In this document: one piece after another, positions 20,447 through 32,897 of the stretch | How the letters are laid out: every line of letters begins with the position of its first letter | Position numbering within the stretch: the first letter of the stretch is position 1 | Origin: Prorocentrum cordatum | Taxonomy: Eukaryota; Sar; Dinophyceae; Prorocentrales; Prorocentraceae | Assembly (NCBI GenBank): GCA_963575745.1 | Contig: CAUYUJ010021176.1 | Span: 79,514-143,513 of the forward strand | Direction: 5' to 3' | Length of the DNA stretch: 64,000 nucleotides | The notes under the pieces: model-generated | Told to the model about the DNA's origin: nothing | Databases searched by the model: none | The model's input: the letters and a program-made list of their open reading frames with translations, nothing else | Program-made: the position numbers and the translations under genes

Positions 20447-21644
20447 TCATTTTTTCTCATCCAAGAGGAAAAACTTTCGGCCTGGGGATGTATCTCTGTC
20501 AATGCTCCCTTTGGTGTGACCGTCCGTTGGCATGTCGCTAGTGTCACACCAGTGTATACTATGCGCGATACCTCGCTCCATCATCTGTCGTGCACAACTG
20601 ATGTGTCCAAAAAGATTGCACTCGGCTGGTTCTTCTGGTCTTTGCATGGCAAGGACTTCAAGACATATTCAGCATCCATGGCCAAAGTGACCTTACTGCT
20701 CAGGCTCCCCATCCCCAGTATATCCTTCCACTGAGTGGGTGTCAGCGGCCCAGCGTGGATTTCGTGCAGCGTGGCGATCGCGGGTTAGCAGTCCTCCGAG
20801 TTTTGGGCTGCTGTTCGCGCTTCTGCGGAGTAGCTCGAGCGGGCCTGCAAGCGGCGCGACTTGAAATGCGCATCGATAAAATAGACGACAGGCGCACCAG
20901 CAGGCGCGCTTCCATGCCGTAGCAAGTTTGCCCCGCGAATGCAATTGCCCTTGACCTCACCATCAGCGTTTCCGCTCGCACGTCGGTAGCCGGAGTCGCC
21001 ATGCAGGTCGACCTCACCCGTTGGAGTCATTGATTGAAAGAAAATCTTCTTAGGGCAAGCCTGCAACTTCCTGGTGATCGCGTTCAGTCGTCGCACCTGT
21101 ATGTTGTTCGGTTCTTGGTCGCGCTGTAGGACAACGACATATACCATCAACATCTCCTGTGTGGTTGAAAAGCACGCCAACACGCCTCCGAGGCTGACCA
21201 ACATGTCAGTAACCGTCTTTGGTGCCTTGGCGTCAGCGTCTGCACTGGCGGGTTCGGGATATTGCACTGAACGGAGCTGTTTGATGTAGTCATCTTGATC
21301 AAGTGTGAGGTGGCCGCCCCCATCCCTTGTATACCTCGCAGCACAATTTGTGTGCGCATGTTTGTCAAGTTGCATTTCCACGAGAATCCCCGACGCACTT
21401 GAAGCACCTGTCGATGGTGTCCTCGGCACCGGCCACGTTGATATCATCGACGTGCTTGGCCGTGAGCAAGTTGTTGATTGTCTCGAACTCCCCATCGTAG
21501 GACGTGGGTCTCAGGCTCTCAGGTGTCCTTCGGCGTCAACTTGTCGGCCTCTGACTCGGGCGGGCTTCGCGTCGGCCTAGCTCTTCCAAGGCTCGCGCCG
21601 GTTGGTCATCCTGTCGTAGTCGGCGTGGGCATGGGCGAACTCTT
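20447..21644 (-). mobile_element. Ty1/copia remnant, unit II
   Basis: Same fragment and same frameshifts as in unit I, with a few residue changes (GYRRASGNADGE in the RNase H region and GLLTRD near its end). The decay therefore predates duplication of the unit. Confidence 0.85.
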
Positions 21645-22052
21645 TGAAATCCCACCAGCCCTTTGGGCGTGAGTGGTTTAGAGAGCCCGCTCTGTTCTCA
21701 ACCCCCTTCTTCCCCTTCGGGGAGGGGTGTACCCCTCCCCATGCCCCCTCCCCCTGGGCCTGGAGAGGGGCTCCCGCGGGTCGCCAGGGAAGTCTTTTTC
21801 GACTCCTGGGAGGGTAAAAAAACGACGACCCTCACGAGGATTGCGGCCCCGACGGGGGGGCCGAGTTTGGCCCCTCTCCTCTTCTTTGAAGCCCAAATCA
21901 TTGATTTTACGACGGTTTGGGCCCCATTTTGGCTTCCTGAGGGGGCCGCGCTCATCTTCCCTCATAGCAATATCATTGGTGTTACGAAGGTGTTGGGCTC
22001 ATTTTGTCCTTCTGAGGGGGCAGCGCCCCCTTGCGCTTCAGAGGAGGTCGCA

Positions 22053-22262
22053 AGAGGCTCCAGGGTGGCCCCAAGAGGCCCCCAGGAGCCCCCCAAGAGG
22101 CCCCCAAGAGGCCCCCAAGAGGCCCCCAAGAGGCTCCCAAGAGGCCCCCAAGAGGCCCCCAAGGCGCCCCAAGAGGCCCCAAGAGGCTCCCAAGAGGCCC
22201 CCTAGAGGCCCCCAAGAGGCCCCCAAGAGGCCCCAAGAGGCTCCAAGAGGCCCTTAAGAGGC
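22053..22262. repeat. AAGAGGCCCC minisatellite, unit II
   Basis: Counterpart with a different order of CCC and CTCC variants from unit I. Confidence 0.9.
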
Positions 22263-22678
22263 CCCACGAGGAGCCCGAACGACTCACACCAGGACGAGGG
22301 GCCCGAACGACTCACACCACGCAGAGCCCGAACGACTCACACCACAAGGAGGGGCCCGAACGACTCACACCAGGACGAGGCGCCCGAACGACTCACACCA
22401 CGAGGAGCCCGAACGACTCACACCACGACGAGGGCCCCGAACGACTCACACCACGAGGAGCCCGAACGAGTCACACCAGGAGGAGGGGCCCGAACGACTC
22501 ACACCAGGACGAGGGGCCCGAACAACTCACACCACGAGAAGCCCGAACGACTCACACCAGGACGAAGAGCCCGAACGACTCACACCACGAAGAGCCCGAA
22601 CGACTCACACCAGGAAAAAAGGCCCGAACGACTTACACCAGGACGAGAAACCCCAAACGACTCAAACCACGAGGAGCG
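22263..22678. repeat. CGAACGACTCACACC minisatellite, unit II (about 15 copies)
   Basis: Same repeat with four more copies than unit I, which explains about 100 bp of the length difference between the units. Confidence 0.9.
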
Positions 22679-22882
22679 CTGTCTCTCCCTCCTCCTCCGC
22701 CTCGTCCTTCCCCCGCCCCCCCCCCCCACAGGGAGGATGTGCAAGGAGGCGGGGGGAAAGAAAAACACGGGAGATATGCGGGGCCAAGCGGACACACGCC
22801 AAAAAAAACACGACTGTCGGCATGCTTCGCGAGGGTTGCTGCTGTGAGATGGGCTGGTGGGGATACGCGAAGCGTAAAGAAT

Positions 22883-23857
22883 TCATCTTCGCGTGCTGGT
22901 CGAGAGCCATTGTCTCGAAGCTGAGCCGCTTCTCGGTGCTTGCGCAGTCATGCTTGGGGCGCTTGTCCTAGTAGTTCCGCTCCTGAAGCTCGTCGTAGGC
23001 GATGTCGGCGGTGCGCTTCAGGCCCCAGCGCCACTTGACGACCGCTCGCGCGGTGGCCCGCGCGCGGTCAACGCCCTGCACTACGGCGGCGCAAGTTGAC
23101 GAACTGGTTGGCCATGTGGGGGGGCATCTCGAGGGGCTGATCGGCTGGCGCGCCGGGTGAGAACTCGTCGCCCCACTTCTCGACGGGTTCGAAGCCCTTG
23201 CTGATCGGCAGCGCGAGGTCGTGGAGGCGGAGGAGCTCGAATGGGGATCTCGGGGCGGGCCTCGCCAGCGCGCTCGGCGTAGGAGCTGGAACTGAGGCGC
23301 CGGGCGCTCTCGGGGCCGAGCTCGATGTCCTTCTTCTTGGCAAGCTCGAGCATCTTCGACTCGAAGCTCGGCGCGAGCCAGAAGTGGTTCTCGGGCGGCC
23401 CCCCGCGATTCTCGAAGACGTCGCAGAGGCGGGCGTCTTTTTCGCAGTAGGTGTTGCAGAAGAGCGCCAACGCCAGCTCGACGCGCCTGTTGCACATCCG
23501 GTTGAAGACGCGCCCGCGCTCGATGCTCTTGAGAGACCCGCCGTTGCATGCCATCTCGGGGGCAGCGCGCTGGGCGCTCGCCGATCGCAAAGCGCAGTCC
23601 GCCTTGAAAGAGCAAGCCGTCATTCTTGCTGCGTCAGTGCCTTGCGCGCAAGATTGACACCGGCGCATCTCGGCAATCGAGATCCTGTCCGCGACGAAGG
23701 ACAACTCGTCGAGGATGCTCTCGCTCTGCTTGGCCATGCGCTCCAGAATCTCGTTCGAGCTTGGGCTCGCGACCCCTTGCGGCGCCGCGACAGGCTGGGT
23801 CGCCGCCTGGGCGCGCTCGGTGGCCTGCCTGGGACATGGCCGAGGCTCGCGACGCAC
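22883..23857 (-). pseudogene. Decayed GC3-rich ORF of unknown family, unit II
   Basis: Counterpart in which the first TGA is CGA (Arg, about 23586), so one frame runs 258 codons from 23857 to 23081. The two downstream frameshifts and the TAG remain, so it is still not a complete gene. Confidence 0.55.
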
Positions 23858-24606
23858 TCATGGGGAACGACGCGGGGGGGGGGAGGCACCGGGGGGAAAC
23901 GTCGACCTGGAATCGGCGATGCATCGCCGATGCATCGGCGATGCGCGCCCCGACACGAATCCGCGCGGTTCTGGGCAGGTTCGGGCCATCGAAGCACTCT
24001 CTGCGATCAATGGGCGATTGGGAACCGATGCGCCCCCTCATGACTTACCCCCCCAATCGTTGCCCCTGGGGGAGGCGCAGTTCGGCGCCTCGAAGAGGCT
24101 CGAAAGCATGGAGTCTCGGAGACTCGGGGAAGCTCGGGCGCGGGCAATTGCGGGGGGAGAGGAGGGGGGTGGGGGGCAGGGGGAAGAGGCGGAAGTAGGG
24201 TCATGAATCGTGTGAGGGATGCGCTAAGCAAGTAACTCCAATGCTGTGTCTGCTCCAAAAACGCACGCGGCAGCCCCCGCGGCCCTGCCGCGCGATCCCG
24301 ACTCGGGAACGGCTGAGACACTGAGAATCCCATGGCCCTGCCGCTCGTTCGTGGCTTGGGAAAACTGAAATGGCGAGAGCCCCACAGCCCTGCCACGCGC
24401 TCGCGATTGCGGAAGCTGACATGGTGATGGCCGTGCTCGGTGCTTGTGATGCCGTTGCAAGTTAACATAAGAGAGTAGCAACTTCGATTTGTAACTTCCC
24501 CTGGGGATTATCAAGTTCGGCTGCCGCGCCATTCCCCACACTGAAATCCCACTGACATGGGATAGAAAGATAAGGTCTCGCTTTTTTTTTGGGGGGGGGG
24601 GCATTT
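23858..24606. other. Spacer, unit II counterpart
   Basis: Both palindromes are present at 23914-23940. No gene seen. Confidence 0.55.
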
Positions 24607-26692
24607 TTATCGCGGGCGCCCAGTGAATTGCCCTGCGACACCTGCTCCGAGCTCTGAGACGGCAGGGGCCTTGGCGACAGCCGCTTCGGGATCGTCGGTT
24701 CGCTCGAGGTCAGGCTGGCCCCCCTCGCGGATAGACCCGCAGCCCCCGCCGCCCGCCCCTGCGCTAGCCCTCGGAGGAGACGATGGCTCTGGCCGCCTGG
24801 GGGAATGCCATCTCTGCAATGGCCCGCGATGCCGACGACGCCCCCAGCCCAAGAGAATGCGCGTCTCTGGCCCCCCCGGGGACGCCGCCCCAATCGTTCC
24901 TGATGCCGTAGGCTCCGCGACGGTAGGGGCCTTGGCGAGAGCCGCTCTGAGATCGGCGGTCCGCGCGAAGATAAGCCGATCTCCCTCGCGGTTCGACCCG
25001 GGCCCCCCCCCCCCCGCTCGTCTCCGCAAGCGGCGCCTGGGTCGAGGTCTCCGCGGCCGGCGCCCCCGAGCCTCCAGCCCACCCCGCCGGGGCCCAGCGG
25101 CGCGAACGAAGGGCCCCAGCTTCCCCGCGACCTCCGCCAGCGCCGTCGCGGTCCTGTCGGGCCCCCCCTCGACTGCGTCTCCTCCGAGGGCGCCCCCGCC
25201 AAAGCAAATCCACCGTGGCCCCCCGACTCCCCCTTGACGACCCCAGGCTGCGTCGCGCGCGCCCGCCGCCAGACGCAGGCGGCACGCGGGCGGGAGGTCG
25301 CGGGCGAAGGGGCCGAGACTGGCGGCAGCTTCAACCTCTGCGGGGTTCGGCCCGCCATCCTTCTGCCCGCGCGCGCCGACGAAGACGCGGGCTCTCCCTG
25401 ACGCCGAGCGGCCAGGCTGGCCAAACATCACGCAGAGCTCGCCGACCACGACAGGCGCCTTGCCCAAGGCGCCGCGGAGCTGCGCGGGCGCGGCGGATCT
25501 CCCCGCCCGCCGCCGGCCGCCCCCGCACGTTGGCCACCTGCTTGACGGGCGACTGACTTGCAGACGCAGCAGCAGGCTGCGCGCTCGCAGCCGTGCCCCC
25601 CTCCTCTCGAAAAAAAGCAACTGCTTGGCTGCCGCCTGGGGCTGGGTCTCCTTCGCTGGTCTCACTCTTCCTGCCCCCGAGGCGGGCCACGCGCTGGCGT
25701 TGCTCCTCCATGGCGGCCCGGGCTTTCTCCAGGGCGCCCTTGAAGGTGCTGGAGAGGGCCGCCTGGATCTCCTTAGCAGCCGTCTGCTTGCGCTGATCCA
25801 ATTCCTCGCGATCCTCGGTCTCCAGGTCGTAACCGCCCAAATCGCCCGTGCCGAGGAAGTCGCCCGCCGCGAAGATCTGCTCCAGTTGGCGAGATCCCTG
25901 CGCCAACTCGCGGACGCTGATGGCAGGTGGCGCCGCCGCCCCGCCGCTGGGGCGGAGTCGACGCGGATCTCAGCCAGAGCCTGGTGCACCTCCGCGCCGG
26001 CATGCTGCAGCTGGCGATGCAGTTCAGCGGTGCTGCCGACCAGTTCCTCGACACCTTTTCAGTTGCCCAGCTTGCCCAACTCTGCACCGAACTTCGTCTC
26101 CAAAGCTGCCTGGCGCTGCTCCGCGCTCTGCCATCTCTGGCGGGCCGTCGGAGCCTGGGGGGGGCGCAGGCGCCCTCGCCGCCAGAGCCCTGTTGCGTTC
26201 GGCGCCCTCTGCATCGCCGGCCACGTCGGCCAGAGCGGCCAGCACCTTGCACTTGTCGAGGGGCAGAATGGCCACTGGACCAGGCGGAAGAGCTGCCTTG
26301 TCGGACGTGTTCGCGTCGGTGCCCGCGCCGCGTCCTCCTCCGCGGCATCCCCGCCCGAGTTTGCTACCTGTTCCTTCTCCCTCGGCGACTCTGGCTCCGT
26401 CGATCTCGGCGGTGCTGCGCCTGGGGAAGCTCCCGCAGCGCTTGCAGCACAACGCGCCTCTGGGATTCATGCTGCAGCCACAGGCGGGGCAAACCACCAC
26501 GTTGGCCTTAGTACTCTGGGTATACCATGTCTCCTCAACGACGACGACGACGACGAGGACGACGACAGCGATGGGGACCACGGGCGCAGGCGATGCCGAG
26601 CGACGAAGAGGGCGAATGCACATCCAGGCATGGCGTGGGGGCCGCGGCCTCAAACATTGAGGCGTGGTCGCAGTTTTTCTCACGCCAACCAA
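24607..26692 (-). pseudogene. Decayed zinc-ribbon/coiled-coil ORF, unit II
   Basis: Counterpart with the same zinc ribbon and frame breaks. One base fewer in the CCCCCCGGGGACGCC stretch near 24880 joins the two internal duplicates into one open frame, unlike unit I. Confidence 0.5.
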
Positions 26693-26833
26693 ATCTTATA
26701 CCTCTTCATGTCTTGTTTTTGGATTCCGGATCTCGGTGCCCAGATCTGCGCCCATCTAACTTTTTTCAGCGCCCGCCTTTTCGTTCCTCCGATTCGGCCT
26801 CGCGGAGGGTGCCGCGGGCGGGGCTCGGGGGCT

Positions 26834-27368
26834 AGGCGCAGAGAGCCACGGCGCGGGGGTCCCGCCCTGGCGCCGGGGGCGCGGGAGGGGGGGATGCGAC
26901 GCGGAATAAAGCGTTCGTGGCGGAGGGGGCATTGAGCGGGGCCCCCGCTGGGGCGCTGGGGGCGCGGGGGACTCGGGGCAGATAGGGGGCAAACAAATAA
27001 ACCTACCTCGCTTTTGACCACCCTCGCTTCCAAAAGATACCTAGCGATGCCAAACTACGGCCTGTACTGGTCAGGCCGCTTGACGAGGAGGCGCGTGGTA
27101 TGACTTGGTTTTGTCTGGAAGCGAAAGCGGGGTTGGAAATTCACGCTCTGAGCAGAGAGCCGCGGCGCGGGGGCCCCACTCTGGCGCTGGGGGCGCGGGG
27201 GGGGGGGGCGACGCGGAATGCAAAGTGTTCGTGGCGGGGGGGGCAGTGGGCGGGGTTCCTGCCGGGGCGCTGGGGGCGCGGGGGGGCTCGGGGCAGAGAG
27301 CCACGGCGCGGGGGCCCCACTCTGGCGCCGGGGGCGCGGGGGAGGGGGGGACGACTCGGAATCAAATG
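26834..27368. repeat. About 150-bp GC-rich repeats, unit II
   Basis: Same three-part arrangement as unit I. Confidence 0.7.
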
Positions 27369-28882
27369 GTCGGAACTCTAGACACCCTGTGCAAGATAAT
27401 AAAAATGTCGGGGAATAAGGGATCGGGGCGGAGGGGCGCGACGTGCTGAAATAAAAAGATCGGGGCATAGGGGCGCGCGGGCTGGCGGGCAGGGGGGATG
27501 CGGAAAGGGAGTGCGCCGTGCCGAAATAAAAAAGTAGGGGCAGAGAGATGTGCCGTGCCGAAATAAAAAGTGTCGGGGCGGAAGGCGCGCTGGCTGGCGG
27601 GTGGTGGGGGGCGGAGGGGGCGCGCCGCGCCGAAAAAATGGTGCCGGGGCGGAAGGGTAAATAAAAAGGCTGGGGCTGAGGGGGCGCGCGGGAGGGGGGG
27701 GCGTGCCGAAATAGAAAGGTCGTGGCGGAGGGGGCACGCTGGCTGGTGGACGGGGGGATGCAGGGGAGGGGGGGGCGCGCCGAAATAAAAATGTCGGGGC
27801 GGGGGGGCGCGCTGGCTGGCGGGTGGGGGATGCGGAGGGGGCGCGCCGCGCCGAAAGAAAGTTGTCGGGGCGGACGGGCGCGCCGTGCCGAGATAGAGGG
27901 GTCGGGGCGGAGGGGCGCGATGGCTGGCGGGCGAGGGGGGGAATGCGGAGGGGGCGTGCCGTGCCGGAAATGAGAAGTCGGGGCGGAGAAGTGCGCCGTG
28001 CCAAAATAAAAGTGCCCGGGCGGAGGTCGCGCTGGCTGGCGGGCGGGGGGGCGCGGGCGGGGCGCGCCGTGCCGAAATAAAAAGGTCGGGGCGGAGGGGT
28101 GCGCCGCGCCGAAATAAAGACATCGGGGCGGAGGGGCCGCGCCGCCAGGGGGGGGCTGCCGGAATAACAAAAAGTCGGGGCGGAGGGGGTGGCTGGCGGG
28201 CGGGGGGGATGCGGGGGGGGGGCGCCGTGCCGAAATAAAAAGGTCGGGGCGGAGGGGGGGCGCTGGCTGGTGGGTGGGGGATGCGTGCCGAAATTAAAGG
28301 TGTGCCGTGCCGAAATTAAAGGGTCGGGACGGAGGATGTGCCGTGCCGAAATAAACTGATCGGGGCGGAGGGAGCGCGCTGGCTGGTGGGCGGGGGGGAT
28401 GCGGAGGGGATGTGCCGTGCCGAAATAAAAAAGGGGTTCGGGGCGGAAGGGCGCGCTGGCTGGCGCGCGGGGGGATGCGGAGGCGGTGCGCCGTGCCGGG
28501 ATGAAGAGGTCGGGACGGAGGGGTGTGCCGTGCCGAAAAAAAAGGTCTTGGCGGAGGGGCGCGCTGGATGGTGGGCGGGGGGGATGTGGAGGGGGTGTCC
28601 CGTGCCGGAATACATGGGTCGGGGCGGAGGGGTGTGCCGTGCCGAAATAAAAGGGGTCGGGGCGGAGGGGCGCGCTGGCTGGCGGGTGGGGGGGCGCGGA
28701 GGGGGCGTGGAGGGGGTGCGCCGTGCCGAAATAAAGGGGTTGGGGCGGAGGGGCGCGCCGTGCCGAAATAAAGGGGTCGGGGCGGAGGGGCGCGCTGGCC
28801 GGTGGAATGCGTGGGCGATGGAAGGGGTGCCGTGCCGAAATTAAGTGGTCGGAGCTCTAGACACCCTGTGCAATAGAATAAA
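27369..28882. repeat. Large GC-rich minisatellite, unit II
   Basis: Same repeat with more copies in its right half (28290-28560) than unit I. The right border reads GTCGGAGCTCTAG, an A-to-G change shared with units III and IV. Confidence 0.9.
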
Positions 28883-30722
28883 CCCGTCGGAAGTCTGGGT
28901 TGGGGGCAGCCGAATGATTCCAGACAGACAGGGTTGTGGTATGGCCCCGTCCGGCGCCCTCCACGCGCGGTCGAGGACAACTCGCTGCCAGCGATGATCC
29001 TGGGTAACTCTTGTGCCGAGAAGGCGGCGCTGGACAGAAGAAACACTCGACAGCTGACCCTCGAAAACCGGAGGGGAATGGCATCCCACGGAAAAGATGG
29101 AACACAAATGGGGGGCGCGGCTGCGGGCAGCGGCTTTAAAGACGCCTGCCAGAACTGGTTTTTACAGGCGCCTGGAAGTGGCGTTTGAAGGACGCCTTCG
29201 GTTGACAGAGGCCTAGCGTGGTAGAGGAGTGGCTGCCGATCGGGAGGTGGCCCTGGAGAAGCCTTCGGCTGGCACACACGTGCACGGTGTACAACACACT
29301 GCTCCGCCGCCGGGGGGCGACTGCCGCATGGCGCCTGGGAAATCTGTGCCCCCACGCGTCACCGCAGGGGTGCCAACCTTCAAGCCGCCAGGGGGCAGGC
29401 GCCCCCGACGGTACAAAATGTTATGGTATGACAGCTGTCAGGCCGGGCACGTCCCCCACACACAGGCAGAGCTTGGGCGAAAGATAAGACACGCCCCCAC
29501 AGATACAAGACACATGCTGAACAGACCCAGAAACAAAAAGAACCGTCCCCTGACTATTATGTATCACTTGTTGTCTTCGAACTTGCCTCCTCTAGAGGGA
29601 CACGCCCGGCTCACGAGACAGTGGCTCCCCCGCTGCGTACTGAGCTGGAGAGGCTCCAACTACACATCGGAGGGGGGGGGCCATGGGGAAAGCGGCGGCT
29701 CTCCCGCCTGGCCCCAAGGCCGCCCCGAGCCGGAGTCGGTCCCCAGGACCTCCCTCGGGATCCCTCCTTGCAAGGGGCCCAGGGACACGCCAAGACGTGC
29801 ACGCCAAAACCCCAGGACCCCCCATGGTTTCCCAGAGGTTCTGGGCTCTCGTCCTCTCCCCCCCACTCCCCATACCTTCCCACACTTTCCTGGGGATCGC
29901 CGATGTTGTGTCTGTGTGCTTCTTTTGTACTCCCCTCCTGACGCCTGGGCCGCGGCGACGGGAGGCCTCCGGGAGGCCCGAGCGAGAACGAAAAAAACCC
30001 GAGGTCCGCCGCCGCCTCGACCGCTCTGCGCCCGTTGCCTCCCTGGCCGCGCGCTGTGGTCCCGTCGTCCTCTGTGGAAGCTGGGCGAGGGCCGGCGAAC
30101 CCGTGGCTGCTACAATGGTCTTCCCCGAAGAGAGAAAAACAGACTCGCGGAATCAAGCTCGGCGCACCAAACAGTACACGGGCGGCTTCCCGGAACGAAC
30201 AAGCACAATTTCCCGGAGCTGCGTTCTAGCAGCCACGGGTTTTGCCAGCCTTCGCCCGGCTTCTGACACTGGCTGCGCGCTGTGGTCCCATCGTCCTCTC
30301 TCCTGCGAGCGCGCCCCAGTGCGGACAAGCTGGACCTGACCATCGCCGAGTTGCTACCGAGACGGGCGCAGAGGAGAGAACCTCCCTTTCCACGCCCTGG
30401 ACTTCGACCAGGCTGTTTCTGTTTGATCTCGGTGTCATCCTTCATTCCTGGAGAAGGAATCAACTGCACAATGATGCAATGTGGGAACATCACGCGCATT
30501 TCCTGGACCGGCGCTGGACACCCAGGGACGGCGCCAGAGGCGCAGCCAGCATGGTCCTGGCGCCGATCCAACGAATCCGCGCGGAACAACGAACAGTTGT
30601 TCTGCAATTTGCTAGTCCTCGAGGCGGGCTGATGTTTTTTCTATGGAGCAGGAGAGCACTACCGCAGGCGTCGCCCGAAGGGGCGTACTTGTCATACCGG
30701 CGTTTCAAATAATCCAGCATGG
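28883..30722. other. Spacer 3' of gene copy C, unit II
   Basis: Counterpart of 12949-14791. Differs by a few substitutions, one G fewer in a G-run near 29680 and TTTTTACAGG for TTTTGTACAGG near 29160. Confidence 0.55.
30077..30263. repeat. 187-bp inverted-repeat element, unit II
   Basis: Same element with both arms and both outside direct repeats intact. Confidence 0.6.
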
Positions 30723-32417
30723 TCACGCGAAGGTTGCCGTTGCAACTGACGACTCGGAGGCCTGGCCACTCGTCACTACTTCTACCAAAGAAATGTGTTT
30801 GGTACAAGACGCCGGGGGGGTGGTCACGTCCTTGTGGTCGTCTTCCCCCAGCAAACCTCCGACGGCAAAACCTGATCGCCCTAAATGCTTCACATACACA
30901 TTCAAGTACAGGATGCCACGCTCTGTGCGTCCATGGACGACCTTCAGCTCTACCTGACCAATAGCAACCCATTGCGGAATCGTCGTAACGCTTTGCCGTG
31001 CGCCGTAGTGATACCCTCCAACTTGCTTAGCCTCTGCCCACGAGCCTGTAATGTTCAGTTCTTGAAAATACATATCCGAACAACTTCCGCCCAAGCGGCG
31101 CGCATCGGCCTGCACACGAAGCAATGCGTCTTCAGCGCTCACTCCACGAGGGATGTTTATCAGAACATGTTTGCCCGCCTGCATTAAATCGAACCGCTCG
31201 CCATGAACATTTTGAAGGTGGGGATCGCCAGTGGCAGCCACGCCTCCGGCAACTCCGCCCGCCATAGGAGCTGCGGGAGGAAACGTTGGTTGTGGCGTCG
31301 GCCAACCCAAAGGATATGTCGGGCTGGGCGTCGGGCTAGGCGTCGGGCTAGGCGTCGGGAAAGGCGTCGGGTAGGGCGTCGGGAAAGCGGTCGGGTAAGA
31401 CGTCGGGAAAGCCGTCGGGTAGGGCGTCGGGAAGGCCGTCGGGTACGGCGTCGGGAAGGCCGTCGGGTACGGCGTCGGGAAGGACGTCGGGTACGGCGTC
31501 GGGTACGGCGTCGGGAAGGCCGTCGGGTAAGGCGTCGGGAAGGCCGTCGGGTACGGCGTCGGGAAGGCCGTCGGGTACGGCGTCGGGTACGGCGTCGGGT
31601 ACGGCGTCGGGTTCGGCGTCGGGTTCGGCGTCGGATACGGCGTCGGGTACGGCGTCGGGTTCGGCGTCGGGCTCGGCGTCGGGTACGGCGTCGGGTTCGG
31701 CGTCGGGTTCGGCGTCGGGTTCGGCGTCGGGTTCGGCGTCGGATTCGGCGTCGGCTTCGGCGTCGGATACGGCGTCGGCCTCGGCGTCGGGTACGGCGTC
31801 GGGTTCGGCGTCGGGTTCGGCGTCGGCTTCGGCGTCGGATACGGCGTCGGGTTCGGCGTCGGGTTCGGCGTCGGCCTCGGCGTCGGGTACGGTGTCGGCC
31901 TCGGCGTCGGGTACGGCGTCGGCCTCGGCGTCGGGTACGGTGTCGGCCTCGGCGTCGGGTACCGCGTCGGCCACGGCGTCGGCCACGGCGTCGGCCTCGG
32001 CGTCGGCCACCGCGTCGGCCACGGCGTCGGCCTCGGTGTCGGGTCAGGCCCTTTCGCCGCCAGAGACCTGTCCAACGACTGCTGATCATCCGCGTCCCGG
32101 AAGCCCTTGGAGCTCCTGTCCATCAGCACCTTTGCCGCCAGGGAGCTGCTGGGGCTGGCCACCCTGCAGAGGCTACACGTTGCAGGGCAGGTCGCCTGCA
32201 CAGTGCTGCCATACTTCACATCTCCGCAATAAGGCTGCACTTCAGCACAACCACTGATCGTGACGCCAATGCCGCTGGCCAGCGCAATGATGTGGGCGTC
32301 GTCATCTTCACACTTCGACTTGGAACTCACACCTATCGAGGTCGCAGTGGGTACGCAAATGCTGAGGACGAATGCGACCGCGGACCACACGATCCAAGGT
32401 GCCTTCTGGACCGCCAT
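30723..32417 (-). CDS. Secreted ShKT-like / (Pro-Thr-Pro-x)n / VWD-like protein, copy C, intact
   Basis: A 564-residue intronless gene. I chose the ATG at 32415-32417; the frame opens ten codons further up only through a TTG. Residues 1-27 form a signal peptide (hydrophobic core [14 protein letters not shown]). Residues 36-84 are an ShKT-like domain with six Cys (36, 57, 64, 77, 81, 84) ending CPATCSLC. About 126-366 are some 60 four-residue Pro-Thr-Pro-x or Pro-Thr-Ala-Phe repeats (x = Tyr, Asn, Arg, Trp), probably an extended, perhaps O-glycosylated stalk. About 395-540 are a VWD-like domain opening [17 protein letters not shown] and later [17 protein letters not shown] and GGLLGEDDH, a form common in dinoflagellate secreted or surface proteins. 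A cell-surface or extracellular-matrix role is inferred. It may be trans-spliced; GGTTTCGGCAG at 32509-32519 is a possible acceptor. Confidence 0.9.
   Translation of the reverse strand: MAVQKAPWIVWSAVAFVLSICVPTATSIGVSSKSKCEDDDAHIIALASGIGVTISGCAEVQPYCGDVKYGSTVQATCPATCSLCRVASPSSSLAAKVLMDRSSKGFRDADDQQSLDRSLAAKGPDPTPRPTPWPTRWPTPRPTPWPTPWPTRYPTPRPTPYPTPRPTPYPTPRPTPYPTPRPTPNPTPNPTPYPTPKPTPNPTPNPTPYPTPRPTPYPTPKPTPNPTPNPTPNPTPNPTPNPTPYPTPSPTPNPTPYPTPYPTPNPTPNPTPYPTPYPTPYPTAFPTPYPTAFPTPYPTAFPTPYPTPYPTSFPTPYPTAFPTPYPTAFPTPYPTAFPTSYPTAFPTPYPTPFPTPSPTPSPTPSPTYPLGWPTPQPTFPPAAPMAGGVAGGVAATGDPHLQNVHGERFDLMQAGKHVLINIPRGVSAEDALLRVQADARRLGGSCSDMYFQELNITGSWAEAKQVGGYHYGARQSVTTIPQWVAIGQVELKVVHGRTERGILYLNVYVKHLGRSGFAVGGLLGEDDHKDVTTPPASCTKHISLVEVVTSGQASESSVATATFA
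31318..32040. repeat. 12-bp coding repeat in copy C (PTPx-encoding)
   Basis: About 60 copies of a GGCGTCGGGTAC-type 12-mer inside the gene. No stop occurs in any of the six frames across most of the tract, so it also produces Arg-rich (RRRTRRR) and Asp/Ala-rich shadow frames. Counterparts: 1-440 (cut), 15394-16100 and 49083-49805. Confidence 0.92.
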
Positions 32418-32527
32418 CCCACGGAACAGAAATGAAAGGACCCGCAAGCCAAATGTTTTCGCGCGTGTGTGTATTTAGATTACGGACAAGATGAAGGTTG
32501 CTCCAAATCTGCCGAAACCGGGATGCA

Positions 32528-32540
32528 TTGAGCCAAAATG
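32528..32540 (-). other. Relict spliced-leader match, copy C
   Basis: Identical 13-mer, 111 nt upstream of the intact copy C ATG at 32417. The candidate acceptor AG is at 32509-32510 on the minus strand. Confidence 0.55.
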
Positions 32541-32897
32541 ACAAGGGATCGAGGCGGGCTGTTGTTGGGCGTAATATGGGTCCATCACAAAGTCCGCTGA
32601 AGCGGAAGACGGTCCACGGTTGGGGGGAGACGTCGAAGATGCGGGTGTCCACCTTATCTGTATATATATATATACACATACATCATATGTGTATGTATGA
32701 GATAACGCGTTTCACGGACGCTTGCCTTGGGAACATTCGGCCGGCGCCAGCGGCCGCCAGCAACGCCGACGGCGGGGACGCAGCGACGATGACCCGAGGC
32801 AGCCCAGAAGGGGGGGGTTCAAGCCCCCCCCCCTGGCGCCGGCGGCGGCCAGCAGCGCCAGCGCTGGCGCCGGCGCCGGCGGGGGCGCAGCGACGAT

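Larger units (their letters stand above)
16473..32417. repeat. Tandem unit II (15,945 bp)
   Basis: Second unit, ending with intact gene copy C. Unit-specific marks are a rearranged short repeat near 18540, where a GCCCATCGGCGGTTCCT segment is duplicated, and a CGA codon near 23586 where the other units have TGA in the decayed GC3-rich ORF. Confidence 0.95.

Noticed and set aside
30490-30972. 160-codon minus-strand frame overlapping the 3' end of the VWD-like gene
   Set aside because: Different frame from the conserved domain; its upstream half is a shadow of it and the rest has no recognisable features.
31203-32435. Arg-rich, protamine-like open frame of about 410 codons on the plus strand (also 48968-50200 and 15272-16312)
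   Set aside because: It is the antisense of the 12-bp Pro-Thr-Pro repeat and only exists because that repeat lacks stops in every frame.
32417-32447. Gene start ten codons upstream of the chosen ATG
   Set aside because: The upstream codon is TTG; the first ATG at 32415-32417 gives a well-formed signal peptide.
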